Source: Prevotella sp. (GTDB taxonomy: Bacteria; Bacteroidota; Bacteroidia; Bacteroidales; Bacteroidaceae). From it: a stretch of DNA of 64,000 nucleotides. The DNA lies in the NCBI GenBank assembly GCA_003447235.1, contig DLZV01000021.1:61162-125161 (forward strand). Direction: 5' to 3'. How positions within the stretch are numbered: position 1 is the first letter of the stretch; each line of letters begins with the position of its first letter. Below, one piece after another: positions 16,725-23,819 of this stretch. Under the pieces are notes generated by a model. It searched no databases. It was not told where the DNA came from and worked only from the letters and a program-made list of their open reading frames with translations. The position numbers and the translations under genes are program-made.

Positions 16725-17996
16725 ATGGAACCATTAGCAGAGCGAATGCGCCCGCGTACCCTTGATGCATACGTCGGGCAGAAGCACATTGTGGGAAAAG
16801 GGGCGGTACTGCGGTCTATGATAGACAGCGGTCGCATCGCCTCTTTCATCCTATGGGGACCTCCTGGCGTCGGCAAGACAACCCTGGCCCAGATCATCGC
16901 CAACAAACTGGAGACCCCCTTCTACACGCTTTCCGCTGTGACGAGTGGCGTCAAAGACGTACGCGAAGTCATCGAGAAGGCGCGTCAGAACCGCTTTTTC
17001 ACGACGGCTTCGCCCATTCTCTTCATCGACGAGATCCACCGTTTCTCCAAATCGCAGCAGGACTCGCTACTTGGGGCTGTAGAGAAAGGTATCGTGACGC
17101 TCATAGGAGCGACGACAGAGAATCCCTCCTTCGAAGTGATCCGCCCGCTATTGTCCCGCTGCCAGCTCTATGTGCTCAAGCCGTTGGAGCGCGAAGACCT
17201 GGAGGAGCTCCTCCATCGTGCCGTGACAGAGGACGAAGAACTACGGAAACGAACCATCGTGCTGCAGGAGACTGACGCGATGCTGCGCTATAGTGGTGGT
17301 GACGCACGCAAACTGCTCAACATCCTGGAACTGGTGGTGGAATCAGAAGGTAGCGACAGCGTCACCATCACCGACGAGATGGTGGCCAATCGGTTGCAAC
17401 AGAATCCCCTCGCCTACGACAAAGGGGGCGACATGCACTACGATATCATCTCGGCTTTCATCAAGAGTATTCGTGGCAGCGATCCCGATGCTGCCCTCTA
17501 CTGGCTGGCAAGGATGATAGAAGGTGGCGAAGATCCCAAATTTATCGCACGGAGACTCGTCATCAGTGCATCGGAAGATGTGGGCCTGGCCAACCCCAAC
17601 GCGCTGTTGCTGGCCAATGCCGCCTTCGATGCTGTCAACAAAATAGGGTGGCCCGAGGGAAGAATCCCCCTGGCGGAAGCCACTGTCTATCTGGCTACCT
17701 CGCCCAAGAGCAACTCCGCCTACCTCGCCGTCGACGAGGCACTGGCATGCGTACGCAAAACGGGCAACCAACCCGTGCCACTACACCTGCGCAACGCTCC
17801 CACCCAGCTCATGAAGTCGCTGGGCTACCACGACGGCTATAAGTATGCACATGACTTCCCCGATCACTTCGTAGAGCAACAGTACTTGCCCGACCAACTG
17901 AAGGACTCAAGGTTTTGGCACGCACAACACTCGCCAAGCGAGGAGAAACAGTATCAATGGATGCTGCGATGCTGGGGGGATCGATTCAAGGAGTGA
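16725..17996 (+). CDS. rarA: Replication-associated recombination protein A
   Basis: RarA/MgsA is an AAA+ clamp-loader-like ATPase that acts at stalled replication forks and on single-stranded DNA ends. The 423 residues begin MEPLAERMRPRTLD, which matches the family N-terminus and fixes the start. Walker A is GPPGVGKTT (45-53) and Walker B is ILFIDEIHRF near 104. The sensor region GATTENPSFEVI and the C-terminal tetramerisation domain (SAFIKSIRGSDPDAALYWLARM onward) are complete. The promoter overlaps the start so closely that translation may begin on a leaderless mRNA. Confidence 0.95.
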   Translation: MEPLAERMRPRTLDAYVGQKHIVGKGAVLRSMIDSGRIASFILWGPPGVGKTTLAQIIANKLETPFYTLSAVTSGVKDVREVIEKARQNRFFTTASPILFIDEIHRFSKSQQDSLLGAVEKGIVTLIGATTENPSFEVIRPLLSRCQLYVLKPLEREDLEELLHRAVTEDEELRKRTIVLQETDAMLRYSGGDARKLLNILELVVESEGSDSVTITDEMVANRLQQNPLAYDKGGDMHYDIISAFIKSIRGSDPDAALYWLARMIEGGEDPKFIARRLVISASEDVGLANPNALLLANAAFDAVNKIGWPEGRIPLAEATVYLATSPKSNSAYLAVDEALACVRKTGNQPVPLHLRNAPTQLMKSLGYHDGYKYAHDFPDHFVEQQYLPDQLKDSRFWHAQHSPSEEKQYQWMLRCWGDRFKE

Positions 17997-18065
17997 GAAA
18001 CGCCTTGAAAGAAAACGAAGCAAAAAACTAAGAACAATAATAAACTAATCACAGAATAGAATAAT

Positions 18066-19031
18066 ATGAAAATCGTAGTACTCGACGGCTATGCCGCCAA
18101 CCCCGGCGACCTCTCATGGGAGGAGCTGAAGCAGCTGGGAGACCTTACCCTCTATGACCGGACGCCGCAGGAACTGGTCGTGGAGCGTTCGCTGGAGGCT
18201 GAAGCCGTGCTTGTGAACAAAGTAAGTCTCACCCGCGAGCTCATCATGCAGCTCCCGAAGTTGAAGTACATCGGCGAGCTGGCCACCGGCTACAACAACA
18301 TCGACCTCGTGGCCGCACGCGAGCGGGGCGTGATCGTGACCAACATTCCAGCCTATAGCACCGTGAGCGTGGCACAGCACGTGATCGCCCTGCTGCTCAA
18401 CGTGACCAACCACGTCGATGAGTTCGCCCGCAAGAACCGAAACGGTCGCTGGAGCGCAAGCCCCGACTTCTGCTATTGGGACGAACCATTGTGTGAACTG
18501 TCTGGCAAGACGATGGGTATCGTCGGCCTGGGACATATAGGACAAAGCGTGGCACGCCTGGTCCTCTGCCTCGGCATGAAAGTCATCACCGTATCGAGCA
18601 AGCCAGCCGACAAACTTCCCGAAGGCATCGACAAAGTAACAATGGAGCAACTGCTCAGCCAGTCTGACGTGATCAGCCTCCACTGCCCGCTGGTCAAGGA
18701 CGGTCCCAAGGCCACCTACCACCTCATCAATGCAGAGACACTCCGCATGATGAAGTCAGAAGCCATTCTGATCAACACGGGCCGCGGCCCGCTAGTGGAC
18801 GAGCCTGCTGTGGCTGAAGCCCTCCACAACAACCAGCTGGCTGCCTATTGCGCCGACGTGACGGCAGAAGAGCCGCCCCATATCTCCAATCCGCTGCTGC
18901 GCGAACCGCACGCCTACCTCACACCGCATGTGGCATGGGCTACCGTCGAGGCGCGTCAAAGACTGATGGACATCTGTGTGGCCAACGTCAAAGCACTCAT
19001 TGAAGGGAACCCCATCAATGTCGTTAACTAA
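18066..19031 (+). CDS. D-2-hydroxyacid dehydrogenase
   Basis: A 321-residue NAD(P)-dependent dehydrogenase of the D-isomer 2-hydroxyacid family, nearest in form to glycerate dehydrogenase/hydroxypyruvate reductase. The NAD loop is GIVGLGHIGQSVARL near 155. The catalytic arginine is in the GYNNIDL..R region with INTGRGPLVDE later, the glutamate in TAEEPP and the histidine in TPHVAWAT. It reduces 2-keto acids such as hydroxypyruvate; exact substrate unknown. The next gene overlaps its last 14 bases in another frame, so the two are translationally coupled. Confidence 0.85.
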   Translation: MKIVVLDGYAANPGDLSWEELKQLGDLTLYDRTPQELVVERSLEAEAVLVNKVSLTRELIMQLPKLKYIGELATGYNNIDLVAARERGVIVTNIPAYSTVSVAQHVIALLLNVTNHVDEFARKNRNGRWSASPDFCYWDEPLCELSGKTMGIVGLGHIGQSVARLVLCLGMKVITVSSKPADKLPEGIDKVTMEQLLSQSDVISLHCPLVKDGPKATYHLINAETLRMMKSEAILINTGRGPLVDEPAVAEALHNNQLAAYCADVTAEEPPHISNPLLREPHAYLTPHVAWATVEARQRLMDICVANVKALIEGNPINVVN

Positions 19032-19668
19032 CATCTCCACTTCCGACCCAGCATTTGTCCATGCCGTACAACAGGTATTGGAGGTGCTGGGTACATTGGC
19101 TTTCGCCGTTTCGGGCATTCGTCACGCTGCTGCCAAGCATCTCGACTGGTTCGGAGGATATGTCTGCGGATTTGCCGTGGCGGTAGGAGGAGGTACGCTC
19201 CGCGACGTAATGCTGGGTACGACACCCTTCTGGATGACCTCTCCCATCTACGTGATTTGTACCTTTGCAGCACTGGGGTTCGTGGTTTGCTTCGGCAGGC
19301 ATATACGCTGGATCGACAACGCCTGGTTTGTCTTCGACACCTTGGGCCTGGCGCTCTTCGTGATCGCTGGTATCCAGAAGACCGTAGCCTTCGAACACCC
19401 CTACTGGGTCGCCATCATCATGGGTAGCATGACGGGGGCTGCAGGAGGCGTGATACGCGACGTGCTACTCAACAACGTGCCCGTCATCTTCCACAAAGAG
19501 ATCTATGCCACAGCATGTGTGGCAGGCGGATTTCTATACTGGGTGCTCATCCGACTGGATGCAGGCATTCCCATCACGACGACAGCCACCTTTTTCTTTG
19601 TATGCGCCATACGCCTGTTGGCAGTACGCTATCATATTAGCCTGCCATCGCTAAAGCAAAAGGAGTAA
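19018..19668 (+). CDS. TRIC/YadS-type membrane channel protein
   Basis: A 216-residue inner-membrane protein with seven predicted helices, made of two repeated halves, each with a glycine-rich turn: FAVAVGGGTLRDVMLG near 57 and MTGAAGGVIRDVLLNNVP near 143. This GG-x-x-RD repeat is the mark of the YadS/UPF0126 family, relatives of eukaryotic trimeric intracellular cation channels. The ATG at 19018 gives a short polar N-terminus and overlaps the dehydrogenase gene by 14 bases; an earlier in-frame ATG at 18976 would lie deep inside that gene. Some relatives have been linked to amino-acid or cation movement. A strong terminator follows. Confidence 0.85.
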   Translation: MSLTNISTSDPAFVHAVQQVLEVLGTLAFAVSGIRHAAAKHLDWFGGYVCGFAVAVGGGTLRDVMLGTTPFWMTSPIYVICTFAALGFVVCFGRHIRWIDNAWFVFDTLGLALFVIAGIQKTVAFEHPYWVAIIMGSMTGAAGGVIRDVLLNNVPVIFHKEIYATACVAGGFLYWVLIRLDAGIPITTTATFFFVCAIRLLAVRYHISLPSLKQKE

Positions 19669-19684
19669 GAATGGTACTAAAAAC

Positions 19685-19740
19685 AGGACGACAATCACAC
19701 CCTACACCTCATGTAGGCCAAGGGCGTCGTCCTTTTTTTT
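19685..19740 (+). terminator. Terminator after the TRIC-type gene
   Basis: AGGACGAC/GTCGTCCT outer stem (19685-19692, 19726-19733) with an inner CCTAC/GTAGG helix and a T8 tail. Confidence 0.9.
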
Positions 19741-19921
19741 AGCCTCATCATGAAATAGGCTTCTGCTTTTCACGAAAAAAACGGCAACTCACCAGTTTTT
19801 TCTTCCCCTAATGGGCGGAGTTTCAAAGAAAAATCGTAACTTTGTGCCCATCCGAAAAAAGACAGAAAAGAAGCCATTACAACGAAAGGCATAGTTAAAA
19901 ACTAAAAGACACTACCATCTT

Positions 19922-20137
19922 ATGACAAAGAACGAGAAGAAATGGGCGGAGAACTACGAGTTGTTGAAGGAGTATATCGCTGAGCATCGACAGCTGCCAG
20001 ACAAGAAGAAAGTCGAGCATCGTTCGCTACTCAACTGGTGGAAGTACAACCGCAAGCTGATCAGACAGGGCAAACTGGACGAGATGCGAACGGAGCTGCT
20101 GATGGAATCGGGCAATTCGAGAATCAACCACCGCTAG
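19922..20137 (+). CDS. Orphan helicase-associated (HA) domain-like small protein
   Basis: A 71-residue basic protein. The spacing of W-x3-Y-x2-L-x2-Y, LLNWWKYNRK and GKLDEMRTELL matches one copy of the helicase-associated HA domain, a small helical module normally found in tandem at the C-terminus of large helicases. Here it stands alone between two terminators. A TAACTTTG box at 19837-19844 may be its -7 element. A single free HA module could bind nucleic acid or act as an inhibitor or adaptor; that is inference. It may be a remnant of a larger gene, but no helicase sequence is visible nearby. Confidence 0.6.
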   Translation: MTKNEKKWAENYELLKEYIAEHRQLPDKKKVEHRSLLNWWKYNRKLIRQGKLDEMRTELLMESGNSRINHR

Positions 20138-20225
20138 AATGACGGTCATGCCGTAAATGCGTTTAGAATCAGACTGCTGACCTCTCGCTACGCTACAAGT
20201 ATGGAGGTCCAAACCGATCCTACAG

Positions 20226-20270
20226 GTTGAGGGTGCGCCAAGATTCTTGGTCGCACCCTCAACTATTTTT
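20226..20270 (+). terminator. Terminator after the HA-domain gene
   Basis: Long stem GTTGAGGGTGCG/CGCACCCTCAAC with inner CCAAGA/TCTTGG, followed by TATTTTT. It lies 88 bases after the stop codon. Confidence 0.85.
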
Positions 20271-20362
20271 ATATAAACTATGGTAGCTAATATCTCAAGT
20301 ACACACCTCTATTGACATAACAACAGATCATTCAAATTCATAGCTGAAAATGGAAAAGCATG

Positions 20363-20962
20363 TTATTGCTCACCCTTCTTCAGATCGTCTATCTGTCGAA
20401 GAACCCCGTTGAGGCGTCTGCGTGACTGCATCAGGAAGTAGATGCCGCAAGCAAGACCGGCCAAACCGCCAACAACGCCTCCCCATAGCATGCCGTTGGC
20501 CATATTTTCCTCCATACCTTGTCCACAATAGTAGAAGAAGCCAATGACCCAGACGATGAGAAACGGGATGGAGAACTTAAGCCAATTATTACCCAACCGC
20601 TTGTACTCGACAATGTGACCAGCCACCTTGAGCAAATCGCCCGCCAGCAAGTCCTCGCACGTCAGGCGGCGCACAGACCATATCGAGAAGACAACAGCCA
20701 ACAGTAGATACGCTATTGTCACCCCAACGAACCACAAGGGCAGTCCCCACAACGGTTGCATGAAGTAGAAAAGCGGCAAGGTGAACAAAGAGGGCAACAA
20801 GGTCTGAAGCGTCACCCTGCGTTCCTTGTCCAGTTCGCTTTTCATCGCACGGCGCATCAATCGTTCGTTCACTATCTTCTGTTCACTGAGAAGCGATCGC
20901 AACTCACTCATATCCTGGCGCATCTGCTCCATTTCGTCGTTATAAACTTGATTCTTATCCAT
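20363..20962 (-). CDS. Four-helix membrane protein paired with ECF sigma factor
   Basis: I do not recognise the family. The 199 residues have a charged, helical N-terminus (about 1-50, EMEQMRQDMSELRSLLSEQKIVNERLMRR, coiled-coil-like), four hydrophobic segments (near 55-75, 78-95, 128-147 and 155-178) and a basic C-terminal tail. It follows the ECF sigma gene by 137 bases on the same strand. That position and the cytoplasmic N-terminal helix make an anti-sigma-like role reasonable. No zinc-binding anti-sigma motif (HxxxCxxC) is present, so this is inference from context. Confidence 0.6.
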   Translation of the reverse strand: MDKNQVYNDEMEQMRQDMSELRSLLSEQKIVNERLMRRAMKSELDKERRVTLQTLLPSLFTLPLFYFMQPLWGLPLWFVGVTIAYLLLAVVFSIWSVRRLTCEDLLAGDLLKVAGHIVEYKRLGNNWLKFSIPFLIVWVIGFFYYCGQGMEENMANGMLWGGVVGGLAGLACGIYFLMQSRRRLNGVLRQIDDLKKGEQ

Positions 20963-21078
20963 CTAGATATTCCTTTCTTTTAATGTTAATGTCTCTACGA
21001 AAAGCCTTCCGCCTGTCTTACGCTACTGTTTCCCAGCTGCAATCCATGGAGGAAATCTGCATGCGCAGACATTTGTCA

Positions 21079-21092
21079 GTCTTTCGAAAGAC
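21079..21092. repeat. Perfect 14-base palindrome after the sigma gene
   Basis: GTCTTTCGAAAGAC lies just after the sigma-factor stop codon and before the membrane-protein gene. It could be a weak attenuator or RNA-processing hairpin; it has no T tail. Confidence 0.4.
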
Positions 21093-21099
21093 GGTTGGG

Positions 21100-21579
21100 C
21101 TATTCCTTCATTTTCTTCATCTGCTCCCGGATGCGCACCAAACGAACGGATACGTTTTTAGCGGTGATGCCGAGGATCTGGCCTATCTCGTCGTAGCTGA
21201 GGTCTTCAAGCCACAACAGCACGATGGCTCTGTCGAACGGTTGCAGACGCACGATACGCCTATGAAGTTGGTCCACTCGCTGCGCTCGCTCCTCCTGCGG
21301 GTCGAAGAAGTTGACGTCCATTGTCAGCGGCACGGTCTTGCGACGACGCTTGCTGCGATCGAGCGAAATACAGGTGTTGAGCGCCACGCGGTATATCCAT
21401 CCACGCAAGGCTTCGTCGCCCCCCTGATACTTCGGCAGTCCGCGCCAGACGTTGATTAGGGTCTCCTGAAATAGGTCCGCCACCTCGTCCTCGTCTTTGG
21501 AGAACATGTAGCACACGGTATATATCGTGTCCTTATGAGAGCGCACAAGGCGTTCAAAGTTTTCTTTCTGCTTGTCCAT
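21100..21579 (-). CDS. ECF-type sigma-70 factor
   Basis: A 159-residue alternative sigma factor. Region 2 includes KDEDEVADLFQETLINVWRGLPKY (about 24-50), with the DLFQE core that binds RNA polymerase. Region 4 includes LLWLEDLSYDEIGQILGITAKNVSVRLVRIREQMKK, the -35-recognising helix-turn-helix. The length is normal for the ECF group. It is followed by a membrane protein gene that may sense the signal. The target promoters are unknown; an own-promoter match in the 290 bases upstream was not evident to me. Confidence 0.88.
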   Translation of the reverse strand: MDKQKENFERLVRSHKDTIYTVCYMFSKDEDEVADLFQETLINVWRGLPKYQGGDEALRGWIYRVALNTCISLDRSKRRRKTVPLTMDVNFFDPQEERAQRVDQLHRRIVRLQPFDRAIVLLWLEDLSYDEIGQILGITAKNVSVRLVRIREQMKKMKE

Positions 21580-21786
21580 TGTGTCTGTTTAAAAAACGCT
21601 TACACTATATAAACGCACAAAATGGTAAAAAACTACAGAACATCGAGAAAAAAACAGATGGGTGGATTGAAAAAGGAAATGATGAGACCCATGCGGAGTT
21701 TCACTTTGCATAGATGAACGCTAAAGGCGTATTCCTCAAGCTATCTCTCGCTTCACCAAACAAATACCTCTCATTTCATATAAGGG

Positions 21787-21836
21787 AAAAAGGCTAACGC
21801 GTAGGTCGCAGGGCAAACGACCCGAACGACCTACGC
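21787..21836 (-). terminator. Terminator of the SpmA/SpmB fusion gene
   Basis: Ten-base perfect arms GCGTAGGTCG (21799-21808) and CGACCTACGC (21827-21836) with an inner GGGT-like helix. On the minus strand a T5 run (21791-21787) follows seven bases after the stem. Confidence 0.75.
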
Positions 21837-21867
21837 GCTTGTTGAATGACGATGATTGGACGCCGTC

Positions 21868-23100
21868 TTATCCGAAGAAGACGTAAGCAATGGCGATGGC
21901 AGCAATCACACCTGCCAAATCAGCCAACAAGCCGCAACTGACGGCATGGCGCGTATTCTTGACGCTGATACTTCCGAAATAGACCGCCAACACATAGAAC
22001 GTCGTGTCGGTCGATCCCTGGAAGATGCAACTCAATCGGCCGATAAAGGAGTCGGCACCATAGTTGTCCATGGCCTCCAGCATCAAGCCTCGCGCGCCAC
22101 TTCCGCTAAGCGGCTTCATGAAGGCTGTGGGGAGCGCACCGACAAATTGGTCGTCCAGACCGCAGGCTCTGACACACCAGGCAATGCCCTCCACGAGCAT
22201 ATCCATCGCTCCAGAGGCACGAAACACGGCCACGGCCACAAGGATCGCCACCAGATAGGGGATGATGCGGACTGCAGTATGAAATCCGTCCTTGGCGCCC
22301 TCGATGAAAGCATCATAGACATTGATCTTTTTGAATGCTCCCATGGCTATGAAGGTGACGATTATACCAAGCAAGATCACGTTGGCCGTCACATTCGTCA
22401 CGAGCGCCATCGTATCCTTGTCCATCTGCCCAAAACCCCAGACGATGACTCCCACAGAAGCGATGAGTCCACCTAAAGTCAGGAGAAGCAAAGGCTGAAA
22501 AAGATTGATCTTCTGCCAAAGAGCGGTAATGATGATACCGGCAAGTGTTGCTACTGTCGTGGCGATGAGGATAGGAATGAAAACGTCGGTCGGCATGGCA
22601 GCCCCCTTGGCCGCACGGAAGGCCAAAATCGTAGTAGGGATGATGGTCAGACCACTCGTATTGAGCACGAGAAACATGATCATCGGGTTGGTGGCCGTGT
22701 CTTTCCGCGTGTTCAGTTCCTGCATCTGCTGCATGGCTTTCAGTCCTGTGGGGGTAGCAGCATTGTCAAGGCCCAGCATATTGGACGCGATGTTCATGAA
22801 GATGGAGCCCATGACAGGATGGTTCTTCGGAATGTCAGGGAAGAGTTTGGTGAAGACTGGACTGAGAACGCGCGCCAGCACATTGACCGCTCCGGCTCGC
22901 TCGCCTATCTTCATGATGCCAAGCCACAAGGCCAATACGCCCGTGAGGCCCAAAGAGGTCTCAAAAGCGGTCTTGGAAGAGTCGAAGGTGGCCTGTACCA
23001 TGTTGGTGAATACCTCCGTGTTGCCCATGAAGCACAATTCCACCAGCCCAAAGAGGAAGGCTATGACGAAAAAGGCTATCCAAATGTAATTTAATACCAT
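21868..23100 (-). CDS. Fused SpmA/SpmB-type nucleoside recognition membrane protein
   Basis: A 410-residue, about ten-helix inner-membrane protein. The first half matches SpmA (WLGIMKIGERAG, then IASNMLGLDNAATPTGLKAM near 108) and the second half SpmB (GAKDGFHTAVRIIPYLVAILVAV near 265 and the SGSGARGLMLEAM motif near 333). In Bacillus the two are separate spore-maturation proteins, but they occur as one chain in Bacteroidetes, which do not form spores. Both carry the Gate/nucleoside-recognition fold of transporters. The substrate is not established. Confidence 0.85.
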   Translation of the reverse strand: MVLNYIWIAFFVIAFLFGLVELCFMGNTEVFTNMVQATFDSSKTAFETSLGLTGVLALWLGIMKIGERAGAVNVLARVLSPVFTKLFPDIPKNHPVMGSIFMNIASNMLGLDNAATPTGLKAMQQMQELNTRKDTATNPMIMFLVLNTSGLTIIPTTILAFRAAKGAAMPTDVFIPILIATTVATLAGIIITALWQKINLFQPLLLLTLGGLIASVGVIVWGFGQMDKDTMALVTNVTANVILLGIIVTFIAMGAFKKINVYDAFIEGAKDGFHTAVRIIPYLVAILVAVAVFRASGAMDMLVEGIAWCVRACGLDDQFVGALPTAFMKPLSGSGARGLMLEAMDNYGADSFIGRLSCIFQGSTDTTFYVLAVYFGSISVKNTRHAVSCGLLADLAGVIAAIAIAYVFFG

Positions 23101-23164
23101 AGTCGTTTTGTCCTTTAAGATTTGAATTTTAAGATTTGTATTTTAAGTTGCATTTTAATCACTG

Positions 23165-23198
23165 CAAAAGTAGAAAAAAAAATAATACGACGGGCAAA
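23165..23198 (-). promoter_or_regulatory. Promoter of the SpmA/SpmB fusion gene
   Basis: On the minus strand, TTTG (23198-23195) and TACTTTTG (23172-23165) separated by 22 bases, a little long but both boxes match. Confidence 0.55.
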
Positions 23199-23289
23199 AT
23201 CTGGCGTTTTTTTTGGTCTTCTCCTATATTTTTTATGGCAATGGCCCCAAGACTATGATTTGAAGGCAAGTAGAAGCGCTGGAAAGGAC

Positions 23290-23323
23290 AAAAAATCCCG
23301 GCGACTTGTCTCAAGCCACCGGG
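23290..23323 (-). terminator. Second minus-strand terminator-like hairpin
   Basis: On the minus strand, CCCGG-TGG-CTTG-AGA-CAAG-TCG-CCGGG then A and T6. No gene ends immediately upstream; the nearest is tnaA, 500 bases away behind its own terminator. It may be a back-up stop for tnaA or the end of a small RNA. Confidence 0.7.
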
Positions 23324-23337
23324 AAAGTCTATGAAAC

Positions 23338-23359
23338 CTGAACCATCGGGATGGTTCAG
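23338..23359. repeat. Perfect 9-bp hairpin CTGAACCAT/ATGGTTCAG
   Basis: Arms 23338-23346 and 23351-23359 with a CGGG loop. It lies 15 bases from the terminator-like hairpin at 23290-23323, so on the minus strand the two together resemble a two-hairpin small RNA. No promoter with TAnnTTTG was found just upstream on the minus strand. Confidence 0.5.
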
Positions 23360-23430
23360 CAAGTATTCACTTCCAAATAATCTAACAACACTTTGTCAAT
23401 CAACTAACTCTTATGTGGAAAACCAATCCA

Positions 23431-23462
23431 TTTTGTTCACTAATGCTATATTATTATCTTTG
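23431..23462 (+). promoter_or_regulatory. Orphan + strand promoter
   Basis: TTTTG at 23431-23435, 19 bases, TATCTTTG at 23455-23462. It points into gene-free DNA that runs antisense to the tnaA 3' end. It could drive a non-coding RNA or be a chance match. Confidence 0.45.
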
Positions 23463-23533
23463 TTACACTTCTATAAAGGCAAGCAACGTGCCATGACCAC
23501 AAACATGACAATTTGTCCAATACTATATGACAC

Positions 23534-23553
23534 CTTGTCTATTGCAAGACAAG
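23534..23553. repeat. Hairpin CTTGTCT/AGACAAG
   Basis: Arms 23534-23540 and 23547-23553, lying just downstream of the tnaA terminator on the minus strand and 70 bases after the orphan + strand promoter. Confidence 0.45.
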
Positions 23554-23574
23554 TCAGGACACCATGGAGAGGAG

Positions 23575-23632
23575 AAAAAACATCCGGACTATTGTCTTAG
23601 GCGATTCTTCGCCCCAGACAACAGTCCGGATG
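23575..23632 (-). terminator. Strong terminator of tnaA
   Basis: Arms CATCCGGACT (23581-23590) and AGTCCGGATG (23623-23632), then TTGTCT/AGACAA and GGCG/CGCC inside: about 20 pairs with small bulges and a 6-base loop. On the minus strand a T6 run (23580-23575) follows directly. It lies about 190 bases after the tnaA stop, leaving an unusually long 3' UTR. Confidence 0.88.
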
Positions 23633-23689
23633 AATGGTATAATCAGCCTCATCCAGCCTTTCTCCTTATATATTATAGAGGGACAAGCC

Positions 23690-23781
23690 TACTTATATAC
23701 AAGGCTCGACATTACTTATGTATCAAGCTGGCCTTAACTTACGTACAAGCCTTGACCTAACTTAGGTACACAAGACAACCT
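23690..23781. repeat. Four tandem 23-bp degenerate repeats
   Basis: Units 23690-23712, 23713-23735, 23736-23758 and 23759-23781. ACTTA recurs at exactly 23-base steps (23691, 23714, 23737, 23760), each time followed by a core close to nGTA and CAAG; the consensus is about ACTTAnGTACAAG, itself partly palindromic. Outside this core the units differ. They lie between the tnaA stop and its terminator, so they are in the tnaA 3' UTR on the minus strand. Regular spacing suggests an array of protein-binding sites or repeated RNA motifs; no function is known to me. Confidence 0.75.
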
Positions 23782-23819
23782 ATCCCAAGGAGCTTAGGCA
23801 CGGGAGGAAGGGAGAGAGA

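Noticed and set aside
23331..23600. An 89-codon + strand frame in the tnaA downstream gap
   Set aside because: No start-site signal, low coding character and it runs through two hairpins; the orphan promoter at 23431 lies inside it.
23690..23781. CRISPR array
   Set aside because: The 23-base units are directly adjacent, degenerate outside a short core and have no spacers; no cas genes are nearby.
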